A stretch of DNA of 10,093 nucleotides, from the NCBI GenBank assembly GCA_020848855.1, contig JADLHH010000247.1:1-10093 (forward strand). The letters run 5' to 3'. Position 1 is the first letter of the stretch. Each line of letters begins with the position of its first letter. The notes beneath the pieces were generated by a model that saw only the letters and a program-made list of their open reading frames with translations, did not search any database and was not told the origin of the DNA. Both the position numbers and the translations under genes were made by a program. The stretch comes from Anaerolineae bacterium (GTDB lineage Bacteria; Chloroflexota; Anaerolineae; Aggregatilineales; Phototrophicaceae). This document shows positions 1 through 6,255 of the stretch, piece by piece.

Positions 1-66
1 CGGCGCTGCGGCAGGGTTTAGCACGCCGTTTTGTTTCCTACAGAGCGATTAAACCCAGAAAAGCCG

Positions 67-1017
67 ATGTCGAGCGGATCTTCTACACTGACCGGGCAGC
101 TTGCCCCTTATAGCCAGGAAGCGGAAGAAGCCGTCCTCGGCGCGGTGCTGGTGAACCCGGAAGCGTTCCTCGGCGTCGCCTCGTTCCTCGCGGCGGAAGA
201 CTTCTACATTCTGCGGCACGGTTACATCTGGGAAGCGCTGGAGCGCATCAGCGACCGCAATGACCAGATCGACTACGTGACGGTGCAGGATGAGCTGCGC
301 GCCATGAACCGTCTGAACGACATCGGCGGTCCCGCTTACCTGCTGCACCTGATCAACAGCACGCCGACCTCGATCCACGCCGAAGTCTACGGGCATCTGG
401 TCGAACGCGCGGCAACGCGCCGCCGCCTGCTGGTCGCCTCCGACGAGATCAAGGCGCTGGCGATGGACGAGCAGTTGTCCATCGAAAAAGTGACCAGCGA
501 TGCCGAGTCGCGGCTGTTCCACGTCACCGAGCGCAACGTCCGGCGCGACCTCGTGCCGATGCGCGACGCCATCAACAACTATTTCGAGCGCATCGAATAC
601 CTGATCCAGCACCCGGACGAGCCGCTCGGCTTGCCGACCGGCTTCCGCGACCTCGACCAACTGCTCGGCGGCTTGCAGCGCAGCGACCTCTTAATCTTCG
701 CGGGTCGCCCGGGAATGGGAAAGTGCGTTGCCGAGGGTACGCTCATCCATACCGAGGCGGGGATTGTCCCAATCGAGACGCTCAAGCCGAGCAATGCCAT
801 CGGGCAGCTCGACGATGAAGGCGGCGTTTTCTATCCGCTCGAAATCGGCGTCCAGACACCAGTGGGCATCCGGCAAACGTCACATTTTTACGATAGCGGC
901 GTGAAGCCGACCCTTCGTCTTCAGACGCGCGGCGGGTATTCCCTCACCGGCACGCTGGTGCATCCGGTTTTGACGTTGAACCGATACGGCGAAAAGGTCT
1001 GGAAGCGGCTTTCATAA
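67..1017 (+). CDS. dnaB: Replicative DNA helicase DnaB, N-terminal half plus N-terminal intein fragment (ends at in-frame TAA)
   Basis: This is the first part of the hexameric replicative helicase that unwinds DNA at the fork and binds primase. The start at ATG 67 gives an N-terminus running quickly into LAPYSQEAEEAVLGAVL, typical of the DnaB N-terminal domain. A TTG at 31 would add 12 residues and is less likely. Residues 1 to about 170 are the N-terminal domain and linker. The RecA-type ATPase domain then begins (LPTGFRDLDQLLGGL) and reaches Walker A, GRPGMGK, at residues 213-219. The extein is interrupted there by an intein starting at Cys (724). The frame closes at TAA 1015-1017 after 97 intein codons, and the same frame resumes immediately after the stop. 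Alone, this product lacks Walker B and the rest of the motor. Removing the intein and the stop joins exteins of 219 and 234 residues into a 453-residue protein, a normal DnaB length. Confidence 0.93.
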   Translation: MSSGSSTLTGQLAPYSQEAEEAVLGAVLVNPEAFLGVASFLAAEDFYILRHGYIWEALERISDRNDQIDYVTVQDELRAMNRLNDIGGPAYLLHLINSTPTSIHAEVYGHLVERAATRRRLLVASDEIKALAMDEQLSIEKVTSDAESRLFHVTERNVRRDLVPMRDAINNYFERIEYLIQHPDEPLGLPTGFRDLDQLLGGLQRSDLLIFAGRPGMGKCVAEGTLIHTEAGIVPIETLKPSNAIGQLDDEGGVFYPLEIGVQTPVGIRQTSHFYDSGVKPTLRLQTRGGYSLTGTLVHPVLTLNRYGEKVWKRLS

Positions 1018-1986
1018 CTGGAATGTGGCGATTTCGTCGCCGTGCAGCGTCATGCAACAGTTTGGGGCGATATCACTACGCTGCCGGAGTTTCACTTCCC
1101 GTTCAACGATAACCTGCGCAGCACAAAAGTCCCTATCCTGCCAACAGAAATGACGCCAAATCTGGCGTACATATTGGGCGTGCTGGCTGGCGACGATAAT
1201 CTAACGCGCACGCATTTCGTGAGTTTCACCTCCGCCGATCCTGAGATTGTGGATGCGCTGCGCCAGTGGATCGGTGAGCTTGGACTACACCTCGCCCACA
1301 GGGAGAACTACGATTATCAAATCGGCAGTATCGTCCTGAATGCCTGGCTGAAACACATCGGGTTGAGCGGCTATGCTCACGAAAAGAAAGTGCCTGTCAG
1401 CATTCTGCGCGCCCCACAGGATTGTGTACGCTCATTTTTGCAGGGACTATTTGATACTGACGGTCACGCCGAAATCCAGAGAGGCTATATTCAGTACGTC
1501 AGCACCTCGGAAATGCTCGCCCGGCAGATACACGTTCTGCGGCTCCAGTTCGGCGTGGTCAGCAAGCTGACGTATAAGGCGAATGCGCATCGCGGCGCAT
1601 GGTGCATTCGGATTACCGGAGATGCGGCGCGGCAGTTCTATGATAACGTCGGCTTTGGTCTTGCCCGAAAGCAAAACCGCCGCGTGCTGCTGCCGCAGAC
1701 AGCTAACTCCAATCTCGACGTGATCTCGTATCTGCCCGCCAGAGTCTCAGTCATTCCCAAACGCCCTACGACGAATTACTATCGCTACTTCAGCGGCGAG
1801 CGCAGCCCATCGTATGCGGTGCTGGAGCGAATCGCCGAGTTCGCACCAGAGGTTGAGCCTTTGCGCAAGCCGCCTTTCTACTGGGACGAAATCACCCAAA
1901 TAGAAGACGCAGGGATGCAGCATTGCTACGATCTGTGCGTCCCGGAAGGACACAGCTTCACCAGCAACGGGATCGTGTCGCACAAC
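724..1986 (+). mobile_element. DnaB intein with LAGLIDADG homing endonuclease, inserted in Walker A and interrupted by one stop codon
   Basis: This is a self-splicing protein element of 421 codons including the stop. Splicing residues are all present: Cys1 at the start (CVAEGTLI), block B with the TxxH motif (T77, H80 in TGTLVHPVLT), block F ([12 protein letters not shown], from residue 401), and C-terminal His420-Asn421 followed by Thr as the +1 extein residue. The central region is a homing endonuclease with two LAGLIDADG-type motifs, LGVLAGDDN (residues 151-159) and [10 protein letters not shown] (239-248), both keeping the acidic residue, plus a KKVP element between them. It lies between Lys and Thr of the helicase P-loop. 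G+C is lower than in the host gene: by hand count 63 of 120 bases at 1081-1200, against 80 of 120 at 2341-2460 in the extein. This fits acquisition from elsewhere. Codon 98 is TAA. Confidence 0.92.
1015..1017 (+). other. In-frame TAA stop inside the dnaB intein
   Basis: The codon lies between WKRLS and [11 protein letters not shown]. That segment matches the stretch after block B in inteins, where a continuous W..L..L..GD.VAV pattern is expected. Nothing is inserted or deleted and no frame change is needed. A single base change from GAA, CAA or AAA would create it. TAA serves as an ordinary stop in this window (the loader gene ends in TAA at 4681-4683), so general recoding of TAA is unlikely. 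The next base is C, a context reported to be leakier for termination. Confidence 0.9.
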
Positions 1987-2691
1987 ACGTCCTACCTGCT
2001 CTCGGTGGCGCTGAACGCCGCGAAGCTGGGCGCGCGCATCCTGATTTTCACGATGGAAATGGGGCACGAGCAGCTTGTCCAGCGCTTCATGTCGATGGAA
2101 ACCGGCATCAATTCGCAGAAGCTGCGCACCGGGCAGTTGATGCAGCAGGAGTGGACGCGCTTTGTCGAAGCCACCGGTCGCCTCGGCAACCTGAATATCT
2201 TCATCGACGACACGCCTGCCATGACGCCCATCCAGATGCGGACGAAGTGCCGGCGCATCGCCCATGAGTATGGACTCGATCTGGTGATCGTGGACTACAT
2301 GCAGTTGATGAACGCGGGCGGCGGCTACGAGAACAACCGCGTGCAGGAGATTAGCTACATCAGCCGCAGCCTGAAGGAACTGGCGCGCGAGCTGAACGTC
2401 CCGCTGTTTTCGGCGGCGCAGTTGTCGCGCGCGGTCGAGCAGCGGCAGGACAAGCGCCCGCAGCTTTCCGACCTGCGCGAGTCCGGCTCTATCGAGCAGG
2501 ACGCCGACATCGTGATCTTCCTGTACCGCGACATCGTCTACAACGAGGCGACCGAGTTCCCGAACCGCGCCGACCTGATCGTCGCCAAGCATCGTAACGG
2601 ACCAACCGGCGTGGTATCGCTGCACTTCGAAAAATCCCTGACGAAATTTACCGATGCGCGCACTCAAACCATCGACCTGAGCGCCTTATGA
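1042..2691 (+). CDS. dnaB: Replicative DNA helicase DnaB, C-terminal half preceded by intein endonuclease and C-terminal splicing domain
   Basis: This is the continuation of dnaB in the same reading frame after the TAA at 1015-1017. The open frame actually begins at 1018. The first plausible restart codon is GTG 1042, which has only a weak G-rich stretch upstream (around 1019-1029). The first 315 codons are intein: LAGLIDADG endonuclease, then the C-terminal splicing blocks. The helicase resumes at Thr (1987) with [19 protein letters not shown], completing Walker A. It continues with [10 protein letters not shown], Walker B ([10 protein letters not shown], Asp codon at 2293), the [17 protein letters not shown] motif, [15 protein letters not shown] and the arginine-finger-like FLYR. 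The C-terminus looks complete. The ESG/SIEQ position, another known DnaB intein site, is uninterrupted here. A working helicase from this locus requires trans-splicing, stop readthrough, or that the stop is not real. Confidence 0.9.
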   Translation: MQRHATVWGDITTLPEFHFPFNDNLRSTKVPILPTEMTPNLAYILGVLAGDDNLTRTHFVSFTSADPEIVDALRQWIGELGLHLAHRENYDYQIGSIVLNAWLKHIGLSGYAHEKKVPVSILRAPQDCVRSFLQGLFDTDGHAEIQRGYIQYVSTSEMLARQIHVLRLQFGVVSKLTYKANAHRGAWCIRITGDAARQFYDNVGFGLARKQNRRVLLPQTANSNLDVISYLPARVSVIPKRPTTNYYRYFSGERSPSYAVLERIAEFAPEVEPLRKPPFYWDEITQIEDAGMQHCYDLCVPEGHSFTSNGIVSHNTSYLLSVALNAAKLGARILIFTMEMGHEQLVQRFMSMETGINSQKLRTGQLMQQEWTRFVEATGRLGNLNIFIDDTPAMTPIQMRTKCRRIAHEYGLDLVIVDYMQLMNAGGGYENNRVQEISYISRSLKELARELNVPLFSAAQLSRAVEQRQDKRPQLSDLRESGSIEQDADIVIFLYRDIVYNEATEFPNRADLIVAKHRNGPTGVVSLHFEKSLTKFTDARTQTIDLSAL

Positions 2692-3395
2692 GCGACAAAT
2701 TCGACGGCTTCGCTCCCGGCAAACAGCCCACCTTCTCGATCTACAGCGCGTTCGTCAGCGACCTGCTGCCGCGCATCGACGACCTCGCCGAACTCAAAGT
2801 CACGCTGTATTTCATGTGGGCAATCCAGCAGCGCGAAGGGCGCTTCCGCTACCTGCGCCGCCGCGATTTCCTGAGCGATCCCCGCTTCATGGCGGGCTTA
2901 GCCGGGCTGGATTTCGAGCCGGGCGCGACGCTCGACGCCGCGCTGGAACGCGCCTGCGCGCGCGGCACGCTGCTGAGCATTGGGATCACACTCGGCGGGG
3001 AAACCGAGCGGCTGTACTTCATCAACACCGAACTGGGGCGTATGGCGCTCGAACAGGTGGCGCGCGGCGAGTGGCTGCCCAGCGCCAGCGACGAACCGGT
3101 CGAGATCATCCCGACGCGACCCAACGTCTACCGGCTGTACGAAGACAACATCGGACCGCTCACGCCGATGATCGCCGATACGCTCAAGGATGCCGAGCGC
3201 AGCTACCCCATGAGCTGGATCGAAGAAGCGTTCCGCATCGCCGTCGAAAGCAACGCCCGGAGCTGGCGCTTCATCCAGGTCGTGCTGGATCGCTGGCGGA
3301 CGGAAGGAAGAAAAGATGCGACCTCTGAAAGACCTGCTCAACAAGACGGACAGCGATACGTCACCGGAAAATATGCCGACTTCATCGAACACTGA
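2688..3395 (+). CDS. DnaD-domain primosome protein
   Basis: This is probably a primosomal adaptor that works with the helicase loader to bring DnaB onto DNA. It has 235 residues. Residues from about 15 to 125 look like a winged-helix-type N-terminal domain, without a motif I can name with certainty. Residues from about 145 to 208 match the DnaD C-terminal domain: [15 protein letters not shown], then [10 protein letters not shown], ending FIQVVLDRW. The last fits the YxxxIxxxW DNA-binding signature of DnaD/DnaB(Bsu) proteins with conservative changes (Phe195, Val199, Trp203). A polar tail follows. The ATG overlaps the dnaB TGA as ATGA, so translation is probably coupled. Its 3' end overlaps the loader gene by 80 bases. 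Position between DnaB helicase and a DnaC/DnaI-like loader strongly supports a primosome role. Its exact equivalence to B. subtilis DnaD is inferred. Confidence 0.85.
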   Translation: MSDKFDGFAPGKQPTFSIYSAFVSDLLPRIDDLAELKVTLYFMWAIQQREGRFRYLRRRDFLSDPRFMAGLAGLDFEPGATLDAALERACARGTLLSIGITLGGETERLYFINTELGRMALEQVARGEWLPSASDEPVEIIPTRPNVYRLYEDNIGPLTPMIADTLKDAERSYPMSWIEEAFRIAVESNARSWRFIQVVLDRWRTEGRKDATSERPAQQDGQRYVTGKYADFIEH

Positions 3396-4683
3396 CGATG
3401 AACTCTGCACGTTGTGCGGTCGCCCGTCGTTATGCGGCGGGCTGGGTTACGTCCGCTATGACCTGCCCGTCGATCATCCGCAGTTCGGGCAGTTGTTCCG
3501 CTGCCCCAACAGCCCCGCCGACCCGGAGCGCCTGAAACGCCTGCGGACGCTCGGCAACCTCGACGCCTTCGCCGACAAGACCTTTGCCACCTTCCGCACT
3601 GACCTGCCCATGCTGACGCCGACACAGGCGCAGTCGTTACAGGCGGCGCTGAACGCGGCGCAGGCATATGCCGCCAACCCGGACGGCTGGCTGCTGCTCG
3701 AAGGCACGTACGGCTGCGGCAAAACCCATCTGGCGGCGGCGGTCGGCAACGCGCGGCTGCAAGTCGAGGACGTGGTGCTGTTCATCACCACGCCCGACCT
3801 GCTCGACCACCTGCGCAATACCTACGGCGCCGATTCGGAACTGGGCTACGACGAGATGTTCGACCGTCTGCGCAACGCGCCGATGCTGATTCTCGACGAC
3901 CTCGGCGTCGAAAATCCCAGCGCCTGGGCGCAGGAGAAGCTGTTCCAACTGCTGAATCACCGCTACAGCCGGATGCTGCCGACGGTCATCACCACCAACG
4001 CCGACATCGACCTGCTCGACCCGCGCGTGCGCAGCCGCCTGCTGGACGACACCATCATCCATCGCATCCGCATCAGCGCGCCGGATTACCGCACGCCGGT
4101 GCAGAGCCAGCGCGACCAGCTTTCCAGCCTGCCCTTCTATGCCGGCATGACCTTCGACAATTTCGACACCCGCACCGCGCTCTCGCCCGACGACCGGCAA
4201 AACCTGGAGCGGGTTTTCGCGGCGGCGCGCAGCTACGCCCAGCAGCCGCAGGGCTGGTTCGTGCTGCTGGGCAATTACGGCAGCGGCAAAACCCATCTGG
4301 CGGCGGCGATTGCCAATGTGCAGCAGGAGCGCGGCAATCTGGTTGTGTTCATCACCGTGCCCGACCTGCTCGACCATCTGCGGACGACCTTCAGCCCCGG
4401 CTCCAGCGTGACGTTCGACCGCCGCTTCCAGACGGTGCGCAGCGTGCCGCTGCTGGTGCTGGACGACCTGAGCACCGAAAGCGCGACCATGTGGGCGAAA
4501 GAGAAGCTGTTCCAACTACTGAATCATCGCTACGTCGCCGGGCTGCCGACGGTCATCACCTCGTCCTCGACCGTCGAGAAAATCGACGAGCGCATCCGAA
4601 CCCGGTTGATGGATCGGCGGCTGTGTACCATCTTCGGCATCACCGTGCCCTCGTACACCAGCCGGACGTACCGGAACAAATAA
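3316..4683 (+). CDS. Tandem-duplicated DnaC/DnaI-type helicase loader (two AAA+ modules in one chain)
   Basis: This is predicted to load DnaB helicase onto DNA. It has 455 residues, well above the roughly 245-310 usual for DnaC/DnaI. The N-terminus has a possible zinc site (CTLC at 31-34, Cys40, His54, Cys63), as in DnaI-like loaders. Two AAA+ modules follow. Module 1 has Walker A GTYGCGKT (Lys136), Walker B LILDDLG (Asp194-Asp195), sensor-1 Asn228 in TTNAD, and RVRSRL (Arg237, 239, 241). Module 2 has GNYGSGKT (Lys325), LVLDDLS (Asp383-Asp384) and RIRTRL (Arg426, 428, 430), but Ser417 where sensor-1 Asn should be. All paired landmarks lie exactly 189 residues apart. ATG 3316 is preceded by a purine-rich GGAAGGAAG Shine-Dalgarno at 3302-3310, favouring this start despite the 80-base overlap. 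ATG 3373 is an alternative that also keeps the zinc motif. The loader family is secure. The role of two fused modules is unknown. Confidence 0.88.
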   Translation: MRPLKDLLNKTDSDTSPENMPTSSNTDDELCTLCGRPSLCGGLGYVRYDLPVDHPQFGQLFRCPNSPADPERLKRLRTLGNLDAFADKTFATFRTDLPMLTPTQAQSLQAALNAAQAYAANPDGWLLLEGTYGCGKTHLAAAVGNARLQVEDVVLFITTPDLLDHLRNTYGADSELGYDEMFDRLRNAPMLILDDLGVENPSAWAQEKLFQLLNHRYSRMLPTVITTNADIDLLDPRVRSRLLDDTIIHRIRISAPDYRTPVQSQRDQLSSLPFYAGMTFDNFDTRTALSPDDRQNLERVFAAARSYAQQPQGWFVLLGNYGSGKTHLAAAIANVQQERGNLVVFITVPDLLDHLRTTFSPGSSVTFDRRFQTVRSVPLLVLDDLSTESATMWAKEKLFQLLNHRYVAGLPTVITSSSTVEKIDERIRTRLMDRRLCTIFGITVPSYTSRTYRNK

Positions 4684-4689
4684 GCAGCG

Positions 4690-4744
4690 AGCAGGTAGCA
4701 ATTGGCATTTTGCTAATCGCTACCTGCTAAAAGCGGCTCTTTTA
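4690..4744 (+). terminator. Terminator-like double hairpin after the primosome operon
   Basis: AGCAGGTAGC (4690-4699) pairs perfectly with GCTACCTGCT (4719-4728). Inside it, after one A/C mismatch, ATTGGC (4701-4706) pairs with GCTAAT (4712-4717) through one G-T wobble around the loop ATTTT. A second small stem, TAAAAG/CTTTTA (4728-4733 with 4739-4744), follows, then T-rich sequence. The first stem has no immediate T-run, so it could instead be a dispersed palindromic repeat. Its position right after the loader stop fits transcription termination. Confidence 0.5.
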
Positions 4745-4775
4745 ACTTTTAACCTTCTCCTTTACACTTGCCGTC

Positions 4776-5660
4776 ATGCGAGTCCACAGTCTGAGCGCCC
4801 CAACCCTCACGCATTTCGAGCGCCGCCACCGCGACGCTGTCCGCGACCTGCTGTTTCGCGGCTACCGCACACACACCCACCTCGACTGGCAGGAAACCGA
4901 TCAGTGGCTGGATGACGGCGAGCGTTGTCCCGCGCGGCTGGCATGGCAAAACGGACGACTGCAGGGCATTCTGGCGACATCCGAGGCGCTCAACCAGACC
5001 TGCTGGCTGCGGGTGGCTGCCGTGAGCGACCGCGCCGACGCCCAGTCAATCCTCACGCTGCTGTGGGATGATCTGCTGCCGGAACTGCGCGCGAACGGCA
5101 TCAAAACCGTTTCCCTGCTGGTGATTCGCAGTTGGATCACCAGCTACGTGACTCGGCTTGGCTTTCAGCAGGCAGAAGAAATCATCACGCTGCGGCGGGC
5201 ACAGAAAGAACTGGCGAAGAGCGAGCCGCCCGACGGCATGACCATCCGGCTGGCGGAAACGGAAGACCTGCCGCGCATCCTCAAGATCGATAACAGCGCC
5301 TTTGCCGCCCCCTGGCAGATGAGCAGCGACGAACTCCGTCAGGCGCTGCGAATCGCGGCATCCTGCACGCTTGCCGAGATGAACGGCGACATCGTTGGCT
5401 ATCAGTTGAGCACGCTGTATTTCGACGGGGCGCATCTCGCGCGGCTGGCGGTCGCACCGCAGGCACAGGGGATCGGCGTGGCGCGGACGCTGCTGACCGA
5501 CGTGCTCCAGCGCTTCGCCCGGCGCAACGTCCATTCGATGACGGTCAACACCCAGTTGAGCAACGTGCGGTCGCAGCACCTGTACGCCAACTTCGGTTTC
5601 GAGCGCACGGGCTACGACCTGCCGGTGTGGATGGTCAGACTAGGCAACAGTTCTTCGTGA
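4776..5660 (+). CDS. GNAT-family N-acetyltransferase with two GNAT-like halves
   Basis: This is a predicted cytoplasmic acetyltransferase that would transfer an acetyl group from acetyl-CoA to an unknown amine. It has 294 residues. The C-terminal half (from about residue 155, MTIRLAETEDLPRIL) is a complete GNAT fold. Motif A is LARLAVAPQAQGIGVARTLL, with the acetyl-CoA-binding Q-A-Q-G-I-G at 229-234. Motif B is of the RimI type, SQHLYANFGFERTGY. The N-terminal half (about 10-145) has GNAT-like features (ILATSEAL, then a final YVTRLGFQQAEEIITLRR), but I see no clear pyrophosphate-binding loop, so it looks like a degenerate GNAT repeat. The ATG at 4776 has no obvious Shine-Dalgarno, possibly a leaderless or weakly initiated message. 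It follows the terminator-like hairpin, so it is probably transcribed separately from the primosome genes. The substrate cannot be told from sequence. Confidence 0.85.
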   Translation: MRVHSLSAPTLTHFERRHRDAVRDLLFRGYRTHTHLDWQETDQWLDDGERCPARLAWQNGRLQGILATSEALNQTCWLRVAAVSDRADAQSILTLLWDDLLPELRANGIKTVSLLVIRSWITSYVTRLGFQQAEEIITLRRAQKELAKSEPPDGMTIRLAETEDLPRILKIDNSAFAAPWQMSSDELRQALRIAASCTLAEMNGDIVGYQLSTLYFDGAHLARLAVAPQAQGIGVARTLLTDVLQRFARRNVHSMTVNTQLSNVRSQHLYANFGFERTGYDLPVWMVRLGNSSS

Positions 5661-5663
5661 TTA

Positions 5664-5730
5664 GTGATTGGTTCTTAGTGAAAGCGCTGGCAGTCCATCC
5701 TCAGGCTTGTCTTCACCAAGAACTAACCAC
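5664..5730. repeat. Imperfect inverted repeat between convergent genes
   Basis: The left arm 5664-5682 (GTGATTGGTTCTTAGTGAA) pairs with the right arm 5712-5730 (TTCACCAAGAACTAACCAC) at 16 of 19 positions. One of the three exceptions is a G-T wobble. The loop is 29 bases. It lies between the converging ends of the GNAT gene and the lipoprotein gene, so it may act as a two-way terminator or be a copy of a dispersed intergenic palindrome. No T-run follows either arm. Confidence 0.5.
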
Positions 5731-5753
5731 CAAAAACGAACAACGCTCCTGGT

Positions 5754-6212
5754 TTACTCCAATCCCATGAACGCATCCCGGTACGCCGCCGCCTCCTGAT
5801 TCGTCAGCATCGGGTTCAGTTGCAGCATCACGTTCTGATTGAAGTACGTGAACACCACATCGCGGCGCGTGTCCGAATCGCTGCGCAGTTTGTCGATATA
5901 TGCCTGCCACGCCTGCATCTGCCCCGCGTCGGCAAACACGATGATCTGCCCGCCGGCAGGCGCGATACGCGGAATCTCGAACAGATAGCGGTCGCTGAAC
6001 TCGCCCGGCGCGCCGCGCCCCTGCACCACCAGCGCTTTCTCAGGATTCCGCATTTCCAGCGACGCCCGCGCGAACGCGCTGAACACATCCTGAGCGCCGA
6101 AGCGCGCGAACGGAACGGTCGTCGGCTCCGGGGGATTCAGCACGGCGCAGGCGCTCGCGCCGACCGCCGCGAGCATTGCCAAGAGGAGGAGAGCAAGGTA
6201 TTGTTGTCGCAT
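5754..6212 (-). CDS. Small predicted lipoprotein of unknown function
   Basis: This is a 152-residue exported protein. Residues 1-21 form a signal peptide: a short charged start, a Leu/Ala-rich core (LALLLLAMLAAVG), then A-S-A-Cys22. That is a slightly atypical lipobox, so lipid attachment at Cys22 is likely but cleavage by ordinary signal peptidase is possible. After a Pro-rich linker the mature domain has about 120 residues (VFSAFARASLEMRNPEKAL, then YLFEIPRIAPAGGQIIVFAD, and a C-terminal half with VVFTYFNQNVMLQLNPML). I do not recognise the fold. The start is supported by GGAG at 6220-6223 on the minus strand, 7 bases before ATG. It is divergent from the KARI-like gene and convergent with the GNAT gene. 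Confidence 0.75.
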   Translation of the reverse strand: MRQQYLALLLLAMLAAVGASACAVLNPPEPTTVPFARFGAQDVFSAFARASLEMRNPEKALVVQGRGAPGEFSDRYLFEIPRIAPAGGQIIVFADAGQMQAWQAYIDKLRSDSDTRRDVVFTYFNQNVMLQLNPMLTNQEAAAYRDAFMGLE

Positions 6213-6255
6213 TTCATGACTCCATCGCGGACGACCTAATAGGAATTATACGGAC
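6213..6255. promoter_or_regulatory. Divergent intergenic region with a candidate minus-strand -10 box
   Basis: These 43 bases separate the lipoprotein (-) and KARI-like (+) starts. On the minus strand a perfect TATAAT lies at 6250-6245, 32 bases upstream of the lipoprotein ATG, but no good -35 box lies 16-18 bases further up. On the plus strand, AGGA at 6241-6244 could serve as the Shine-Dalgarno for ATG 6256, although the spacing is long (11 bases). The spacing suits a shared control region. Confidence 0.35.

Noticed and set aside
1..66. Tail of an upstream gene such as rplI
   Set aside because: Three short open frames cross this stretch and none gives a recognisable C-terminus, so no gene can be supported.
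1015..1017. TAA recoded as a sense codon throughout this genome
   Set aside because: The loader gene ends naturally at TAA 4681-4683, and all other genes end cleanly at standard stops at sensible lengths.
1015..1042. A frameshift as the cause of the dnaB interruption
   Set aside because: Both sides of the stop are in the same frame and the intein pattern continues without a missing or extra residue, so only a nonsense codon explains it.
1747..2667. A 306-codon minus-strand open frame across dnaB
   Set aside because: It is antisense to conserved helicase motifs and biased to Val/Arg/His/Gln. It is a mirror of dnaB codon usage.
3637..4515. A 292-codon minus-strand open frame across the loader gene
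   Set aside because: It is antisense to both AAA+ modules, and its internal repetition only mirrors the duplication on the other strand.
3316..4683. IstB-type transposition helper of an insertion sequence
   Set aside because: IstB resembles DnaC, but there is no IstA transposase or terminal inverted repeat, and the neighbours are DnaB and a DnaD-domain protein.
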